Positions 19,201 through 27,642 of a stretch of DNA of 64,000 nt are shown piece after piece; within the stretch, counting starts at the first letter, position 1; every line of letters starts with the position of its first letter. The notes below the pieces were generated by a model. The model ran no database searches. It was not told the origin of the DNA and saw nothing but the letters and a program-made list of their open reading frames with translations. The translations under genes were made by a program, and so were the position numbers. The DNA is from Streptomyces sp. RB17 (GTDB lineage Bacteria; Actinomycetota; Actinomycetes; Streptomycetales; Streptomycetaceae), in contig NZ_WEGL01000004.1 of the NCBI RefSeq assembly GCF_009604455.1, positions 434,001 through 498,000 of the forward strand, read 5' to 3'.

Positions 19201-22200
19201 GCGTCGAAGTCCGTCGCGTCCCGTACGAAGCCGCCCTGGCGAACGTACGAGGCCCCGACCCGCTCAGCGTCCGGGTGGTGAAGCGTCGCCAGATCCCAGC
19301 CGCGGTCGTCGGGGAAGTCGCCGATGGCGTCGGTTCCGGTGTCGACCAGGTGCCACAGGTCCTCGGGCGAGTTCACTCCGCCGGGGAAGCGGCAGGCCAT
19401 GCCGACGATGACCACGGGGTCGTCGTCGGCCCGGTCCTGCACGGCCGCCGGGGCACCCGAGGCGGACGTGCCCGTCTTCAGCTCGTCGACGGCGGCGGCC
19501 AGGGCGGCGGGGCTCGGATGGTCGTACAGGACGGTGCTGTCCAGGTGCAGCCCGGTCGCGGCCGACAGCCGGTCGCGCAGTTCCAGCGTCATCACCGAGT
19601 CCAGGCCCAGCTCCCGGAACGACCGGCCGGGGCGGACGTCGGCGGCCGACGCGGCGCCCAGTACGACCGCCGTCAGGCTTCGGACCAGTTCAAGCGCCGA
19701 CGGGCCGTCCCCGCCGGCGGCCGGCGCGGGGGCCCGGACCCCGGTCGGGTCGGGCGCCTGCCCGGCGACTCCGGGCAGTCCGGCCGGCCAGCAGGAGACG
19801 CGCTGGAACGGGTAGGTCGGCAGGTCGGTCAGCGGCGAGGAACCGGGCAGCAGCGCGGTCCAGTCCACCGCGACGCCGCGCACGAAGGCCTCGGCCGCCG
19901 CCGTGAGGAACCGGCGCCGGCCCCCGTGACCGCGCCGGAGCGTGGACAGCGCCGCGCCGTCCCCGCCGTGCGTGTCGATCGTCTGCCGGACGCCCGTCGC
20001 CAGCACCGGGTGCGGGCTGATCTCCAGGAACGTCGAGTGGCCCGCGTCCAGCAGCTTCTCGATGGCCGGACCGAACCGCACCGGCTCGCGCATGTTGCGG
20101 AACCAGTACCCGGCGTCCAGCTCGGCGGTGTCGACCGGTGCGGCGGTGACGGTCGAGTAGAACGGCACGGCGACGGAGCGCGGAGTGATCCCGGCGAAGG
20201 CGGCAAGCAGGTCCTCCCGCAGGTCCTCGACATCCGCGCTGTGCGAGGCGTAGTCGATCCGCAGCCGCCGGGTCCGCACCTGGTCCCCGTAGTGCGAGGC
20301 CAGCGCGTCGAGCGCGGACCCCGGGCCCGCGACCACCGTCTGCGCGGGGCCGTTGACCGCCGCGACCGAGAGCGAGGCCGCCACCGTCGCGAGGTCCCGC
20401 CGCACCTGTTCGGCCGGCAGCTCCACCGAAAGCATCCCGCCGCGGCCCGCGATCCGGTTCAGCGTCCGGCTGCGCAGGGCCACGATCCGCGCCCCGTCCT
20501 TGAGGGACAGGGCGCCCACGGCGGTGGCGGCGGCGATCTCGCCCTGCGAGTGGGCCACCACGGCGGCGGGCTCCACCCCGGCCGAGCGCCACAGCTCAGC
20601 CAGCGACACCATCACCGCCCACAGGGCGGGCTGGATCACCTCGTCGCTCTCCAGCGGCGGCGCACCGGGCACACCGCGCAGGACGTCGGGCAGCGACCAG
20701 TCCACATACGGGCGCAGAGCCTCGTCGCACGCGCCGATGCGGTCGGCGAAGACCGCGGACGTGTCGATCAGCTCCGCCGCCATGCCGGTCCACTGCGAGC
20801 CCTGGCCGGGAAAGACGAAGACCGGCCGGACCGGCGGTCCGTCGTGCCGGCCCTCCACCACGGCCGCCGCCGGCTGCCCGGCCGACCGTGCGCGAAGTCC
20901 GGCGAGGAAGCGGTCCCGGTCGTCGGCGACGACGACGGCGCGGTGTTCGAACGTGGTGCGGGTGACGGCCAGCGACCGGGTCACCGAGGCCACGTCCAGG
21001 TCCGGCCGCGCCTCCACATGAGCGCGCAGCCGGTCGGCCTGCTCACGCAGCGCGGCTTCGCCGCGTGCCGACAGGGCCCAGGTCAGCGTCCCGGCGTCGT
21101 CGGGTCCGGACAGGGCCGAAGGCAGTGCCCCGGTGCCGGCTTCACCGCCGGCGGGTTCCGCACCCGGCCAGTCTGCGACGATCACGTGGCAGTTGGTGCC
21201 GCCGATCCCGAACGAGCTGACGCCCGCGAGCAGCGGTTCCTCCGGCGCCGGCCAGGGGCGGGTCTCGGTGTTCACCCGCAGCCGCAGCGCGTCGAGCGGG
21301 ATCGCCTCACCGGGCCCGGAGTGATTCAGGCTGGGCACGAGTTCGCGTTCGCTGACGCACAGGACGGCCTTGATGAACCCGGCGATCCCGGCCGCACCCT
21401 CCAGGTGGCCTATGTTCGTCTTCACCGACCCGACCAGCAGCGGGGCGTCCCCGGTGCGCGCCGAACCCAGGGTCGCACCGAGTGCGGCGGCCTCGACCGG
21501 GTCGCCGACCCGCGTCCCCGACCCGTGCAGCTCGACGTACCGGACCTCGCCCGGCTCGACGCCCGCGTCGGCACAGGCGGCGAGGATCACCCGCTCCTGC
21601 GACGCACGGCCCGGCGTCGGCAGCGTCTCGGTCGCACCATCGTTGTTCAGGGCGCTGCCGCGGATCACGGCAAGGATGCGGTCGCCGTCCCGGACGGCGG
21701 TGTCCAGCAGCTTCAGGACGACGATCCCGCCGCCCTCACCCCGGACGTAGCCGTTCGCGCGGGCGTCGAAGGTGTAGCAGCGCCCGTCCGCCGACAGCGT
21801 CCCGGCCCGCTCCAGGGCCAGGGTGCTCTCCGGGGCGAGGATGAGGTTCACTCCACCGGCCAGGGCCAGGTCGCTCTCGCCGTCCCGCAGGCTCGCGCAC
21901 GCCAGGTGCACGGCGGCCAGCGACGAGGACTGCCCGGTGTCCACCACCAGACTCGGGCCGTTCAGGCCCAGCGCGTGGGAGATCCGGTTGGCGATCACTC
22001 CCCGCTGCACTCCGGTCAGCGTGTGCCCGGTCACCGCGTCGGGACCCAGGCTGTGCAGGAGTATCGCGAAGTCGTCGCCGATCGCCCCGAGGAACACGCT
22101 CGTCCGGCTGCCCCGGAGGCCGTCCGGCGGGGTCCTCGCGTGCTCCAGGGCCTCCCAGGCCAGTTCGAGGGCCAGCCGCTGCCGCGGGTCCATGACCGCG

Positions 22201-22433
22201 GCCTCGCGCTGCGAGATGCCGAAGAACCCGGGATCGAACGCCTCGACCCGATCGAGGAACCCGCCGCGCTCCGGCCCCCGGCCGTCCCGCCGGCCGGTGA
22301 TGGCGTCACCGCCGCCGTGCAGCAGCCGCCAGAACGCCTCCGGCCCGTCCGCCTGTGGAAACCGGCAGCCGATCCCTACGACCGCGACCGCGCGTGAGTC
22401 GCCCTCACGCACGCCGTGACCAGCACTTCCCAT
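13236..22433 (-). CDS. Type I modular PKS: KSQ-AT-ACP / KS-AT-DH-ER-KR-ACP
   Basis: 3065 residues. The loading module has a KSQ (TGQSSS, Gln168 for the active Cys; about 15-420), an AT with AHSQGE (Ser629) and YASH (728-731) predicting methylmalonyl-CoA, and an ACP (LGLDSV). This gives a propionyl starter after decarboxylation. Module 1 has an intact KS (TACSAS, EAHGTGT, NIGHAQ), an AT with GHSQGE and FASH, a DH (HPWLTDRTLSG, LLDASL), an ER (GLEGAGVV, HAGAGGVG), a B-type KR (VVDDAPV, active-site Tyr in GYTAAN) and an ACP (LGFDSL). All reductive domains look active, so full reduction is expected. A C-terminal docking helix (EELLDFIDREL) matches the hybrid protein's N-terminal coiled coil. ATG 22433 was chosen from the family N-terminus (VAVVGIGCRFP); upstream reading is low-complexity. 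Confidence 0.95.
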   Translation of the reverse strand: MGSAGHGVREGDSRAVAVVGIGCRFPQADGPEAFWRLLHGGGDAITGRRDGRGPERGGFLDRVEAFDPGFFGISQREAAVMDPRQRLALELAWEALEHARTPPDGLRGSRTSVFLGAIGDDFAILLHSLGPDAVTGHTLTGVQRGVIANRISHALGLNGPSLVVDTGQSSSLAAVHLACASLRDGESDLALAGGVNLILAPESTLALERAGTLSADGRCYTFDARANGYVRGEGGGIVVLKLLDTAVRDGDRILAVIRGSALNNDGATETLPTPGRASQERVILAACADAGVEPGEVRYVELHGSGTRVGDPVEAAALGATLGSARTGDAPLLVGSVKTNIGHLEGAAGIAGFIKAVLCVSERELVPSLNHSGPGEAIPLDALRLRVNTETRPWPAPEEPLLAGVSSFGIGGTNCHVIVADWPGAEPAGGEAGTGALPSALSGPDDAGTLTWALSARGEAALREQADRLRAHVEARPDLDVASVTRSLAVTRTTFEHRAVVVADDRDRFLAGLRARSAGQPAAAVVEGRHDGPPVRPVFVFPGQGSQWTGMAAELIDTSAVFADRIGACDEALRPYVDWSLPDVLRGVPGAPPLESDEVIQPALWAVMVSLAELWRSAGVEPAAVVAHSQGEIAAATAVGALSLKDGARIVALRSRTLNRIAGRGGMLSVELPAEQVRRDLATVAASLSVAAVNGPAQTVVAGPGSALDALASHYGDQVRTRRLRIDYASHSADVEDLREDLLAAFAGITPRSVAVPFYSTVTAAPVDTAELDAGYWFRNMREPVRFGPAIEKLLDAGHSTFLEISPHPVLATGVRQTIDTHGGDGAALSTLRRGHGGRRRFLTAAAEAFVRGVAVDWTALLPGSSPLTDLPTYPFQRVSCWPAGLPGVAGQAPDPTGVRAPAPAAGGDGPSALELVRSLTAVVLGAASAADVRPGRSFRELGLDSVMTLELRDRLSAATGLHLDSTVLYDHPSPAALAAAVDELKTGTSASGAPAAVQDRADDDPVVIVGMACRFPGGVNSPEDLWHLVDTGTDAIGDFPDDRGWDLATLHHPDAERVGASYVRQGGFVRDATDFDAEFFGISPREALAMDPQQRLLLEVAWEALERAGIDPTALKGSRTGVFAGAMHSGYGPSMEAAGHGVAGHLLTGTSVSVISGRIAYVLGLNGPALTVDTACSASLVALHQAVRAVRAGECSLALAGGVTVMATPGMFVELSRQRVLAADGRCKAFSAQADGTGWGEGAGMVVIERLSDARRQGHPVLAVVAGSAVNSDGASNGLSAPSGVAQQRVIADALADAGLAPRQVDAVEAHGTGTALGDPIEANALLAAYGRDRDRPLWLGSLKSNIGHAQAAAGVGGVIKMVQALRHATLPATLHANEPSPHVDWTSGSVALLDRARLWPDTGEPRRCGVSSFGISGTNAHVILAEPPAQAGPAEEPVRPPVVPLVLSARTPDALREQARRLAVEPLDPVAAAPALTSRAALGERAVVIAGDRQEADRRLAALARGEENPCVVIGRAGEPGRTVLVFPGQGGQWRGMAAQLAAESPVFAARLAECERALAPYVDWSLADVLAGAPLLDRIDVVQPALWAVMVSLAELWRSAGVVPDAVVGHSQGEIAAAVVAGALSLDDGARAIALRSAVAVDLMGTGAMAVIPLPVERVRERLGTLDVAAVNGPATTAVAGAADTIADLVDAYQAEGVNARVIPAAFASHCPAVEPIRERILAELASLTPRTGEIPLMSSVTADWQEGGALDASYWYRNLRHPVRFQEAVEALIASGHTTFVEVGPHPVLTGSIGQILEEAGADGIVTGSLRRDDGGLRRFLTSAAVAYVRGLPLAWERLTGTAADHVEPPTYPFQRRRYWLTGSSGPSGTAELGQAPAGHPLLGAAVDLGDGETVFTGRLTARSHPWLTDRTLSGTIVVPPTVFLETALHAGTRAGTPRIEELTVSALMELPENGAVDLRVRVTGEDRDGLRACRISGRATGGEWTEYATGTLGPAPAPAPAPAPAPAPVNWPPAGATPEQPALLYEDLALRGYEHGPVFRGLRAAWRRDGEHFAEAVLPEPEAAHAGAYHLHPALLDASLHGLIADASARDGQRMQPLRWRGVSLSGTGGHTSLRVHAGPARAGVLPLTLLDGSGEPAGLVESLELCPVAAGPPADPAALARGSLFALDWEPLPEPAADSPAGPVPVPWDAFAPDTLAAEPPEHAVVACPAGENGTDPATAARNAARRARDLLGRWLAEDRLAGSRLVLVTRGAVAVRPGETVRDLAQAAVWGLVRTAQVEHPGRFALVDLAPDAVEVPAGALVPDENQVAVRDGAALVPRFVPAAGDPALPLPATASDWRLDIPERGTLTALELRPCPEAAEPGPGQVRLAVRAAGLNFHDVLGALDMHPGDPGPLGLEGAGVVTATGPGVTSLAPGDRVMGLFSGAFGTVAHADHRTLVKIPEGWSYTRAAAVPVAHMTALHALVELGGVRPGDPVLIHAGAGGVGMAAVQLARHLGAEVYATASPAKWPALRALGVAGDHLASSREPGFGERLGAGGRRMAVVLNSLTGELVDESLRLLRPGGLLVELGRTDPRDPAEVAAAHPGARYQASNLLRLPPKHLARLLNRVVELFAEGAFAWPAVTDLDVRRAPEAFGLLRQGAHVGKVVLTVPPVLDPDGTVLITGGTGAVGRAVARHLVTAHGARRLLLAGRRGGDAPGAAELASALEALGAQVRFAAVDVADRDAVAAMIEAVPDLHPLTAVVHAAGVVDDAPVTSLTAEQIDRVMRVKADGAWHLHELTAGHPLTAFVLVSSIMGTLGGAGQGGYTAANAFLDALARHRRAQGLPALALTWGLWDDPDGMIGALTAADRARFARAGLVAMAPEYGLALLEAALPSPHPVLAPARLDREALRDLGRDLPPVLRGVVAAGAGRPGNLPGHRRQRPLREELTALAASDRAAVLSEVVRGHMAAVLGSRPEAILDDRSFGDLGFDSLTSVEFRNRLNAATGLTLPLTLLFEAPTLPELVAVLNSELVPAEEAPAAPEDVSGDLGADVAALVEAATAEELLDFIDRELSGS
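16395..16440. repeat. Hexanucleotide GGGGCC run inside the DH domain
   Basis: About seven GGGGCC units in the PKS gene encode a (Pro-Ala)n linker inside the DH region on the minus strand. Its length is a multiple of 3, so the frame is kept. Such runs are prone to slippage and to assembly error. Confidence 0.9.
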
Positions 22434-22531
22434 CGTTGATGCACTCCAGTGTCTCTGCCGAGTGGCGGGTCCCGTGGCGGGGCACGGGGCCGCCCGCGCA
22501 GGCGGCCCACACCCCGTCGCCCTGTCGTCTG

Positions 22532-22831
22532 CTACTGCGCGCTGCTCACCGGACTGCTCGGGTGCACCTCGCGTTCGATGCGCGGCAGGAGCTCGGGGAT
22601 GTAGATCTTCTGGATGGCGTCGCCGGAGTCGTGCGCCTCCCAGTGGGCGCGGCTCGCCCAGCGCTCGACGAGGACGAAACGGCTGGGGTCGTCCTGCGAC
22701 TGGTATGCCTCCCAGCTGACGCAGCCGTCTTCGGCGAGACACAGGGGCCGCATCCGGGCCAGGGCGTCGGCCACCGCCGGGATCTCGTCGGACTCGGGCA
22801 CTCGGACGATGACGAGGAGGTCGAACATCAC
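22532..22831 (-). CDS. ABM-domain (antibiotic biosynthesis monooxygenase) protein
   Basis: 99 residues forming a dimeric alpha-beta barrel fold: FDLLVIVRV strand, CVSWEAYQSQDDPSRFVLVERW core, HWEAHDS. Members include cofactor-free oxygenases and non-catalytic partners. The ATG overlaps the preceding stop (22828-22831). It ends 98 nt before the PKS start, the largest gap inside the operon, where a weak internal promoter could sit. The substrate is unknown. Confidence 0.85.
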   Translation of the reverse strand: MMFDLLVIVRVPESDEIPAVADALARMRPLCLAEDGCVSWEAYQSQDDPSRFVLVERWASRAHWEAHDSGDAIQKIYIPELLPRIEREVHPSSPVSSAQ

Positions 22832-23796
22832 TGCTCCTTGGAGTGGGGGAGGCTGGCCGGGCCGGCGAGGGCGTCACGGGCGACCGTGGGGAGCCACTGG
22901 GCGATCGGGGTGAAGGGGTGGCCGAGGGCCGCCGCCCGGTCGCTCGCCATGCCGAAGTCGGACGGGCAGGAGAACGGGGACAGACCGGGATCGCCGGAGG
23001 GGTCCTCCTTCTCGATCACGTCGGCCGTGAGTCCGGTGGCGCTCTCCACCGCGGCGCAGACGTCGTAGACGTCCGCGGTGTCCGGAGAGGTGACGTTGAC
23101 CGCTCCGGTGGCGTCGGAGAGGGCCGCCCAGGCGAGGAAGTCGGCGGCCTCCTCGGCCCGTACCAGTGACGTACGGCCAGGCGCCGTGTGGGCGACGACG
23201 GGCTGTCCGGCCCGGACCCGGTCGAGGTGGAACCGGAGTCGGCCGGTGAAGTCGCCCTCGGCGGCGAGCACATGGGCGACCCGGGCCAGCAGCACCGGCA
23301 CCTTCGCGCAGCGCGTAAGAGCGGCCTCGGCCTGGCGCTTGCCCTCGCCGTAGTGGGCGTCCAGGTAGCCGGGGGCGTCCCAGGGCAGAGTGGTGTCGAA
23401 GTCGTAGTCCGCCGGGTCGAGTTCCTCCTCCCGGGCCCGGGCACTGAACGGCGGGGCCGGGAACCGCCAGCGGAAGGTGTCCTTGTTGTACACCTCGATG
23501 GTGCTGGTCATGACGATCTTCCCGGCCCGTTCGCCGAACGCCTCGCACACCTCGACGGCCGCGCCCGGCGTGTAGCACATCTGGTGGATCACGGCGTCGA
23601 ACCGTTCCCCTGCCACCGCGGCGGTCAGCTCGCCGGGGACGTTGACGTCGGCGCGCAGCCGCCGAACCGCGTCGCCGAACGGGTCGGGGGTCTGCCCGCG
23701 GTTGACGAGGGTGACCCGGTGCCCGTCCGCCAACAGCTTGTGCACCAGCAGCTTTCCGAAGAACCGGGTGCCCCCGATGACGCAGATGTCAGACAT
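22828..23796 (-). CDS. NAD(P)-dependent epimerase/reductase (extended SDR)
   Basis: 322 residues. The N-terminal Rossmann motif GGTRFFGKLL (8-17) binds the dinucleotide, STIEVYN supplies the Ser region and HYGEGK the YxxxK catalytic pair. It belongs to the atypical NAD-dependent epimerase/dehydratase group. It overlaps the MFS gene by 8 nt and the ABM gene by 4 nt, so all three are co-translated. It may reduce a keto group or epimerise a centre of the amino acid or acyl part; the sequence does not decide. Confidence 0.85.
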   Translation of the reverse strand: MSDICVIGGTRFFGKLLVHKLLADGHRVTLVNRGQTPDPFGDAVRRLRADVNVPGELTAAVAGERFDAVIHQMCYTPGAAVEVCEAFGERAGKIVMTSTIEVYNKDTFRWRFPAPPFSARAREEELDPADYDFDTTLPWDAPGYLDAHYGEGKRQAEAALTRCAKVPVLLARVAHVLAAEGDFTGRLRFHLDRVRAGQPVVAHTAPGRTSLVRAEEAADFLAWAALSDATGAVNVTSPDTADVYDVCAAVESATGLTADVIEKEDPSGDPGLSPFSCPSDFGMASDRAAALGHPFTPIAQWLPTVARDALAGPASLPHSKEQ

Positions 23797-25036
23797 TTTC
23801 TCTCACTGTTCCTTCGTTCTCCGTGGCTTCCGCGTCCTCGGTCCGCCGGCTGCCGTCGGCCGCGCCGGAGTGCCGACCGCTCAGGCAGACCAGTGCGCAG
23901 CCCGCCGCCAGCAGGGCGGCGACGTACCAGTTGCCGCCCGCCACGCCGAGGGAGCGCGACAGGTCGAACAGGATGCCCGCGGCCAGGGAGCCGGCCATGT
24001 TCCCCGCGCTGCGGAAGAAGTGCATCGCGCCCATGGCCTTGGCCAGCCGGTGCTCGGGCACCCTGCGGGAGATCCAGAGGTCGAACGACGGCACGAAGAG
24101 GATCTCTCCGAGCACGACCGTCAGACAGCCGACCACGACCCAGGGGGCGGTGCGGCCGGCCCCGAACGCGAGGAACGCGACGGTCATTCCGGCCAGGCCG
24201 ACGGCCATGACCGCCCCCGGGCTGAACCGCTTGCTGAACAGCTGGAACAGCGGGTACTGGAGCACCAGGATGCTCAGGCCGGTGATCCAGAACGGCGCGG
24301 ACGGGGCCCACCCCGGGACGTACTCCTCCATGTGCAGCGGGATGCCGACCACGAAGCCCAGGGACAGGAACCAGAACGCGGCGGACAGCAGGAAGTAGCG
24401 GGTGGCGCCGCGTACCTCGATGCCCTTGAACGCGGCCAGGCTGAACAGCGGGACGCGTCCGCCCGCGGTGTCCGGCGCCCGCTCGGAGCCGTCCCGGGGG
24501 ATCAGCGCCGAGGTGATCAGGCAGAAGCCGACGAAGAACACGAACACCACCGTGAACAGGGTCCGCAGCTCCACATCGGCCAGGACGGCGCCCAGCAGCG
24601 CGCCGCCGAAGAGGCCGACCTGCCCCGCCATCTGGAACGCGGAGAACGCCTTGGGCCGTTCGTCCTCGGGGAAGGAGACCAGGACGTTCTTCAGGCCCGG
24701 GAAGGAGGTCCCCGAGCCGAAGCCGATGAAGAACGCCAGCACGCTGTACGCGAGCACGCCGTCGAAGAACCCCATCAGCCCGAGCGCCACGGCTTCCAGC
24801 GCGGTGCCAAGGAACACGGCCGTACGGACACCGGAGCGTGCCGCGACCCCCTCGTAGCAGAAGGTGGCGAGCAGCCGGCCGACGTACGTCATACACATGA
24901 CCACGCCCGCCCAGAACCCGCTGTCGGACCCGCCGAGGGTGGCGACGAGCACGGGGAACCAGATGTAACTCCCGGTGTTCGCCAGGAGGATGCCGCCGAC
25001 CACCCCGACGAGCGCGCGCCTGCGTTCCCTGGTCAT
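23789..25036 (-). CDS. Major facilitator superfamily exporter
   Basis: 415 residues with about 12 hydrophobic segments (for example GVVGGILLANTGSYIWFPVL; FWFLSLGFVVGIPL; VVVGCLTVVLGEILFVP) and a charged cytoplasmic loop after segment 6. The ATG overlaps the amidohydrolase stop by 4 nt. Membership of the operon suggests efflux of the product and self-protection. The short charged C-terminal tail (GRHSGAADGSRRTEDAE) is cytoplasmic. Confidence 0.92.
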   Translation of the reverse strand: MTRERRRALVGVVGGILLANTGSYIWFPVLVATLGGSDSGFWAGVVMCMTYVGRLLATFCYEGVAARSGVRTAVFLGTALEAVALGLMGFFDGVLAYSVLAFFIGFGSGTSFPGLKNVLVSFPEDERPKAFSAFQMAGQVGLFGGALLGAVLADVELRTLFTVVFVFFVGFCLITSALIPRDGSERAPDTAGGRVPLFSLAAFKGIEVRGATRYFLLSAAFWFLSLGFVVGIPLHMEEYVPGWAPSAPFWITGLSILVLQYPLFQLFSKRFSPGAVMAVGLAGMTVAFLAFGAGRTAPWVVVGCLTVVLGEILFVPSFDLWISRRVPEHRLAKAMGAMHFFRSAGNMAGSLAAGILFDLSRSLGVAGGNWYVAALLAAGCALVCLSGRHSGAADGSRRTEDAEATENEGTVRENV

Positions 25037-26334
25037 CGCTCCTCCTTCCGGTCCGCGCCCGCGGCACGGAGCTCGGCGATGGTGCGGGCGACGGCCTGCC
25101 GGTCGATCGGCACACCCCGGACGGCCGTGCGCAGCGGGAGGGCGGACAGCGGCCGGCCCGGAGCGTGCAGGTTGTAGGTGGCGGCCTCGCCGACGCTCAG
25201 CGGGTGGATGTCGCGCTTGTCGCCGCTCAGTTCGTCGAAGTAGCGGCGGCCCCCGACCGTCGCCTGGTGGCGCAGCCGTTCGTCGAGCGAGGCGTCGTCG
25301 CCGCGCAGCAGGTCCAGTTCGCTCAGGAAGGAGTAACCGTGGTAGGCGCCCGTGTTGCCGGAGTCGGTACCGATCAGCAACCTGCCCTGCGCCAGGGTGG
25401 CCAGGGCGTTGCGGCGCATGTCGGCCAGTGCCGCCGTACGGGTCTCCTGGCAGCCGTACTCGATGCCGTAAGGCTTCTCGATGGTGCGGGCGAACTCCAG
25501 GTTGCGCACGTCCTGGGTCTCGGCGAAGCCCTCGCGCCCGTACTCCGCCTCGAACTCCTCGCCCGTCATGACCATCGGACGCAGGCCGGCCAGGGTGGAG
25601 ACGAAACGGGCACCCTCGAACTCCTTCCAGTCGGCCGCGTCGAGCGTCCGGTCGCGCACGCTGTGGGCGAAGAGGCGGAAGCCGCACTCGTAGGCCCAGC
25701 GGGTCTCCTGGAGGGTGTTGCAGTCGATGACCGCGGTGAGGCCACGCTCGGCGGCGATCCGGGCGGTGAACTCCAGCACCCGGCGGGACAGCCGGGAGAA
25801 CTTCACCGGGCTGTCCGGCTGTTCGGTGCCGTCCGTGAACATCACCTTGAGGAAGGTGCCGCCGCGTTCGACGTTCGACCGTATCGCGTGTTCCAGGTCG
25901 GCCTCGGTGGCGATCATGTACACGGGGGCCGGGAACTCCACGCCGTGGCCGTTGAGACCGGCGGCGTTCGTCGTCGCGGTGACCGCGTAGCCGCAGTGGA
26001 CGATCTCGGGGTAGGGCACCGCGGAGGCCGCGCGCCCGGTCGCCCAGGCATCGGCCACCAGCGGGAAGCCGAACATGTCCACCACGTGGGTGACGCCGTG
26101 GTAGACGTACTGCAGCGCGACGATCCGCGGGTCGTCGGCCGTGTCGTCCCAGTTGGCGGGGAGCGACACGTGGGCGTGGGTCTCGGTGTAGCCGGGCCAC
26201 AGCTCCGTCTCGCCTCCGCGGCGGGTCCCGGTGGGCTCGATGCGGGTGAAGAGACCGTCCTCGACAGTGACGTCGAAGACCGTGCCGGCGTCGAGGCTGG
26301 GGACGGCGACGCCGGACAGTTCCTGGCGGCTCAC
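25033..26334 (-). CDS. Metal-dependent amidohydrolase (imidazolonepropionase-like)
   Basis: 433 residues. A small beta-sandwich flanks a TIM barrel with the metal-binding HxH motif in GYTETHAHVSLP near residue 52, a later His in HCGYAV, and a catalytic Asp in LIGTDSGNTGAYHG. The family hydrolyses amides, lactams or ring C-N bonds. The GTG at 26334 overlaps the ATP-grasp stop (GTGA). A role opposite or subsequent to the adjacent amide ligase, such as pro-drug trimming, ring opening or resistance, is plausible but unproven. Confidence 0.87.
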   Translation of the reverse strand: MSRQELSGVAVPSLDAGTVFDVTVEDGLFTRIEPTGTRRGGETELWPGYTETHAHVSLPANWDDTADDPRIVALQYVYHGVTHVVDMFGFPLVADAWATGRAASAVPYPEIVHCGYAVTATTNAAGLNGHGVEFPAPVYMIATEADLEHAIRSNVERGGTFLKVMFTDGTEQPDSPVKFSRLSRRVLEFTARIAAERGLTAVIDCNTLQETRWAYECGFRLFAHSVRDRTLDAADWKEFEGARFVSTLAGLRPMVMTGEEFEAEYGREGFAETQDVRNLEFARTIEKPYGIEYGCQETRTAALADMRRNALATLAQGRLLIGTDSGNTGAYHGYSFLSELDLLRGDDASLDERLRHQATVGGRRYFDELSGDKRDIHPLSVGEAATYNLHAPGRPLSALPLRTAVRGVPIDRQAVARTIAELRAAGADRKEER

Positions 26335-27593
26335 CGGGCGACCTCGACCTTCATCCTGAGGTCGATCAGGTCCAGCGCCTCCTCGCACCGCTTGTTGACC
26401 TCGGTGCGGTCCGCTCCGGTGAAGATGACGTGTCCGATCCAGTCGAAGTTGCTGGTGGACAGGCGGGTGACCGCGGTCCCGGGCTTCTTGTAGGCGAGGG
26501 CGTCGTGGAAGCCGGGCAGGTCCTTTAGTGCGTCGAAGCCGATGTGCTCGACCGTGCCGGCGACCGGGGCGCCGAACCAGTGGCCGCCGGCCGTGGTCTC
26601 GCCGGGGAAGGGCAGCTCGGGGCGCTCGCCGAGGGCCTGCCGGATGACCTCAAGGTACGGGTCGACACCGGAGCTGAGCTGCATCAGCGTCGGCACGATC
26701 CCGCCGATGAGACGGCCGTTGACCTCGCACAGCACCGGGCCGCTCGGGCCGAGCAGGAACTCGGTGTGGATGAACCCGAAGTCCACGCCGAGCTCGTTCA
26801 GCACCCGGGTGGTCATGGCGAACAGCTCGTCCTGGAGCGGGTGTCCGCTGAAGTAGGTGGCACCCATCTCGATGAAGTACGGGAAGCCGCTGAGCGGACG
26901 GTCGGTCAGGCCGAGGTTGACCACCTCGCCCTTGCCGAGGACGCAGGACTCGACCGAGATCAGCTCGCCGGTGACGAACTCCTCGATCAGCACGTCCGGG
27001 ATGCGCCGCACGCCGCGCCCGTAGTCGGCGACGTCCGCCAGGTCGGCGAGGTAGGCGCGCAGGTCGTCCTCGTCCTTCAGGTGGAGCACGTGCAGGCTCG
27101 CCGTGCCGTCGGAGGGCTTGACCACGCAGGGGAAGCCGATCTCCCGGACGGCGGCCTCGACGGCTGCGGGGTCGTCGGCGTCGGCGACGTGCGCGAAGCG
27201 CGGCTGGCGGACCCCGGTGCCGTCCAGGGTGAGGCGGGTGAGGTGCTTGTGCCGGGCGTTGCGGGCGCCCTCGACGCTCATGCCGGGCAGGCCGAGCGCC
27301 TCGGCGACGGCGGCCGTGTGGACGGTGTGGTACTCGCTGTAGGTGGTCACCCCGTGGACGGGGTTCTCCTCATGCAGCCGGCGCGCCAGCGTCGTCAGCT
27401 CCTCGATGGAGAAGGCCTGTTCGCTCTTGACCACCCGGCAGTTCGGGTGGGCGTAGGCGGCTTCAGTCAGCGGGGAGACGCCGAGGTAGAAGTCGGGGTC
27501 CACCGACACCAGCGTGACGTCGTGGCCCAGTTCCAGGGCGTTGGCGATGCCGGCGATGCCGTTGGGGTTGCATTCGATCATCAGGATGTGCAT
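26331..27593 (-). CDS. ATP-grasp carboxylate-amine ligase
   Basis: 420 residues. N-terminal Rossmann-like domain (MIECNPNGIAGIANALELGH), ATP-grasp core with FPCVVKPSDG (ATP lysine) and a metal/phosphate site HTEFLLGPSGPVLCEVNGRL. It resembles the carnosine-synthase/BacD type that activates a carboxylate as acyl phosphate and couples it to an amine. The start is ATG 27593 with GGAG 6 nt upstream; GTG 27599 is an in-frame alternative. It is the natural candidate to join the thiazoline acid (or another acyl group) to the AmCP-derived amino acid. Confidence 0.88.
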   Translation of the reverse strand: MHILMIECNPNGIAGIANALELGHDVTLVSVDPDFYLGVSPLTEAAYAHPNCRVVKSEQAFSIEELTTLARRLHEENPVHGVTTYSEYHTVHTAAVAEALGLPGMSVEGARNARHKHLTRLTLDGTGVRQPRFAHVADADDPAAVEAAVREIGFPCVVKPSDGTASLHVLHLKDEDDLRAYLADLADVADYGRGVRRIPDVLIEEFVTGELISVESCVLGKGEVVNLGLTDRPLSGFPYFIEMGATYFSGHPLQDELFAMTTRVLNELGVDFGFIHTEFLLGPSGPVLCEVNGRLIGGIVPTLMQLSSGVDPYLEVIRQALGERPELPFPGETTAGGHWFGAPVAGTVEHIGFDALKDLPGFHDALAYKKPGTAVTRLSTSNFDWIGHVIFTGADRTEVNKRCEEALDLIDLRMKVEVAR

Positions 27594-27642
27594 GTTCACT
27601 CCGTAGGTTCCTGGGGGTGGGGGGCGGCCCGGGACGGCGGGT

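Noticed and set aside
16086..22397. A 2103-codon open frame on the plus strand opposite the PKS gene
   Set aside because: It is the antisense shadow of high-GC codon bias: no domains, strongly Gly/Arg/Val-biased composition, and the minus strand holds an unmistakable PKS.
13236..22433. PKS start at 22877 instead of 22433
   Set aside because: The extra 148 residues are Arg/Pro-rich shadow sequence overlapping the ABM gene; the family N-terminus begins shortly after the ATG at 22433.
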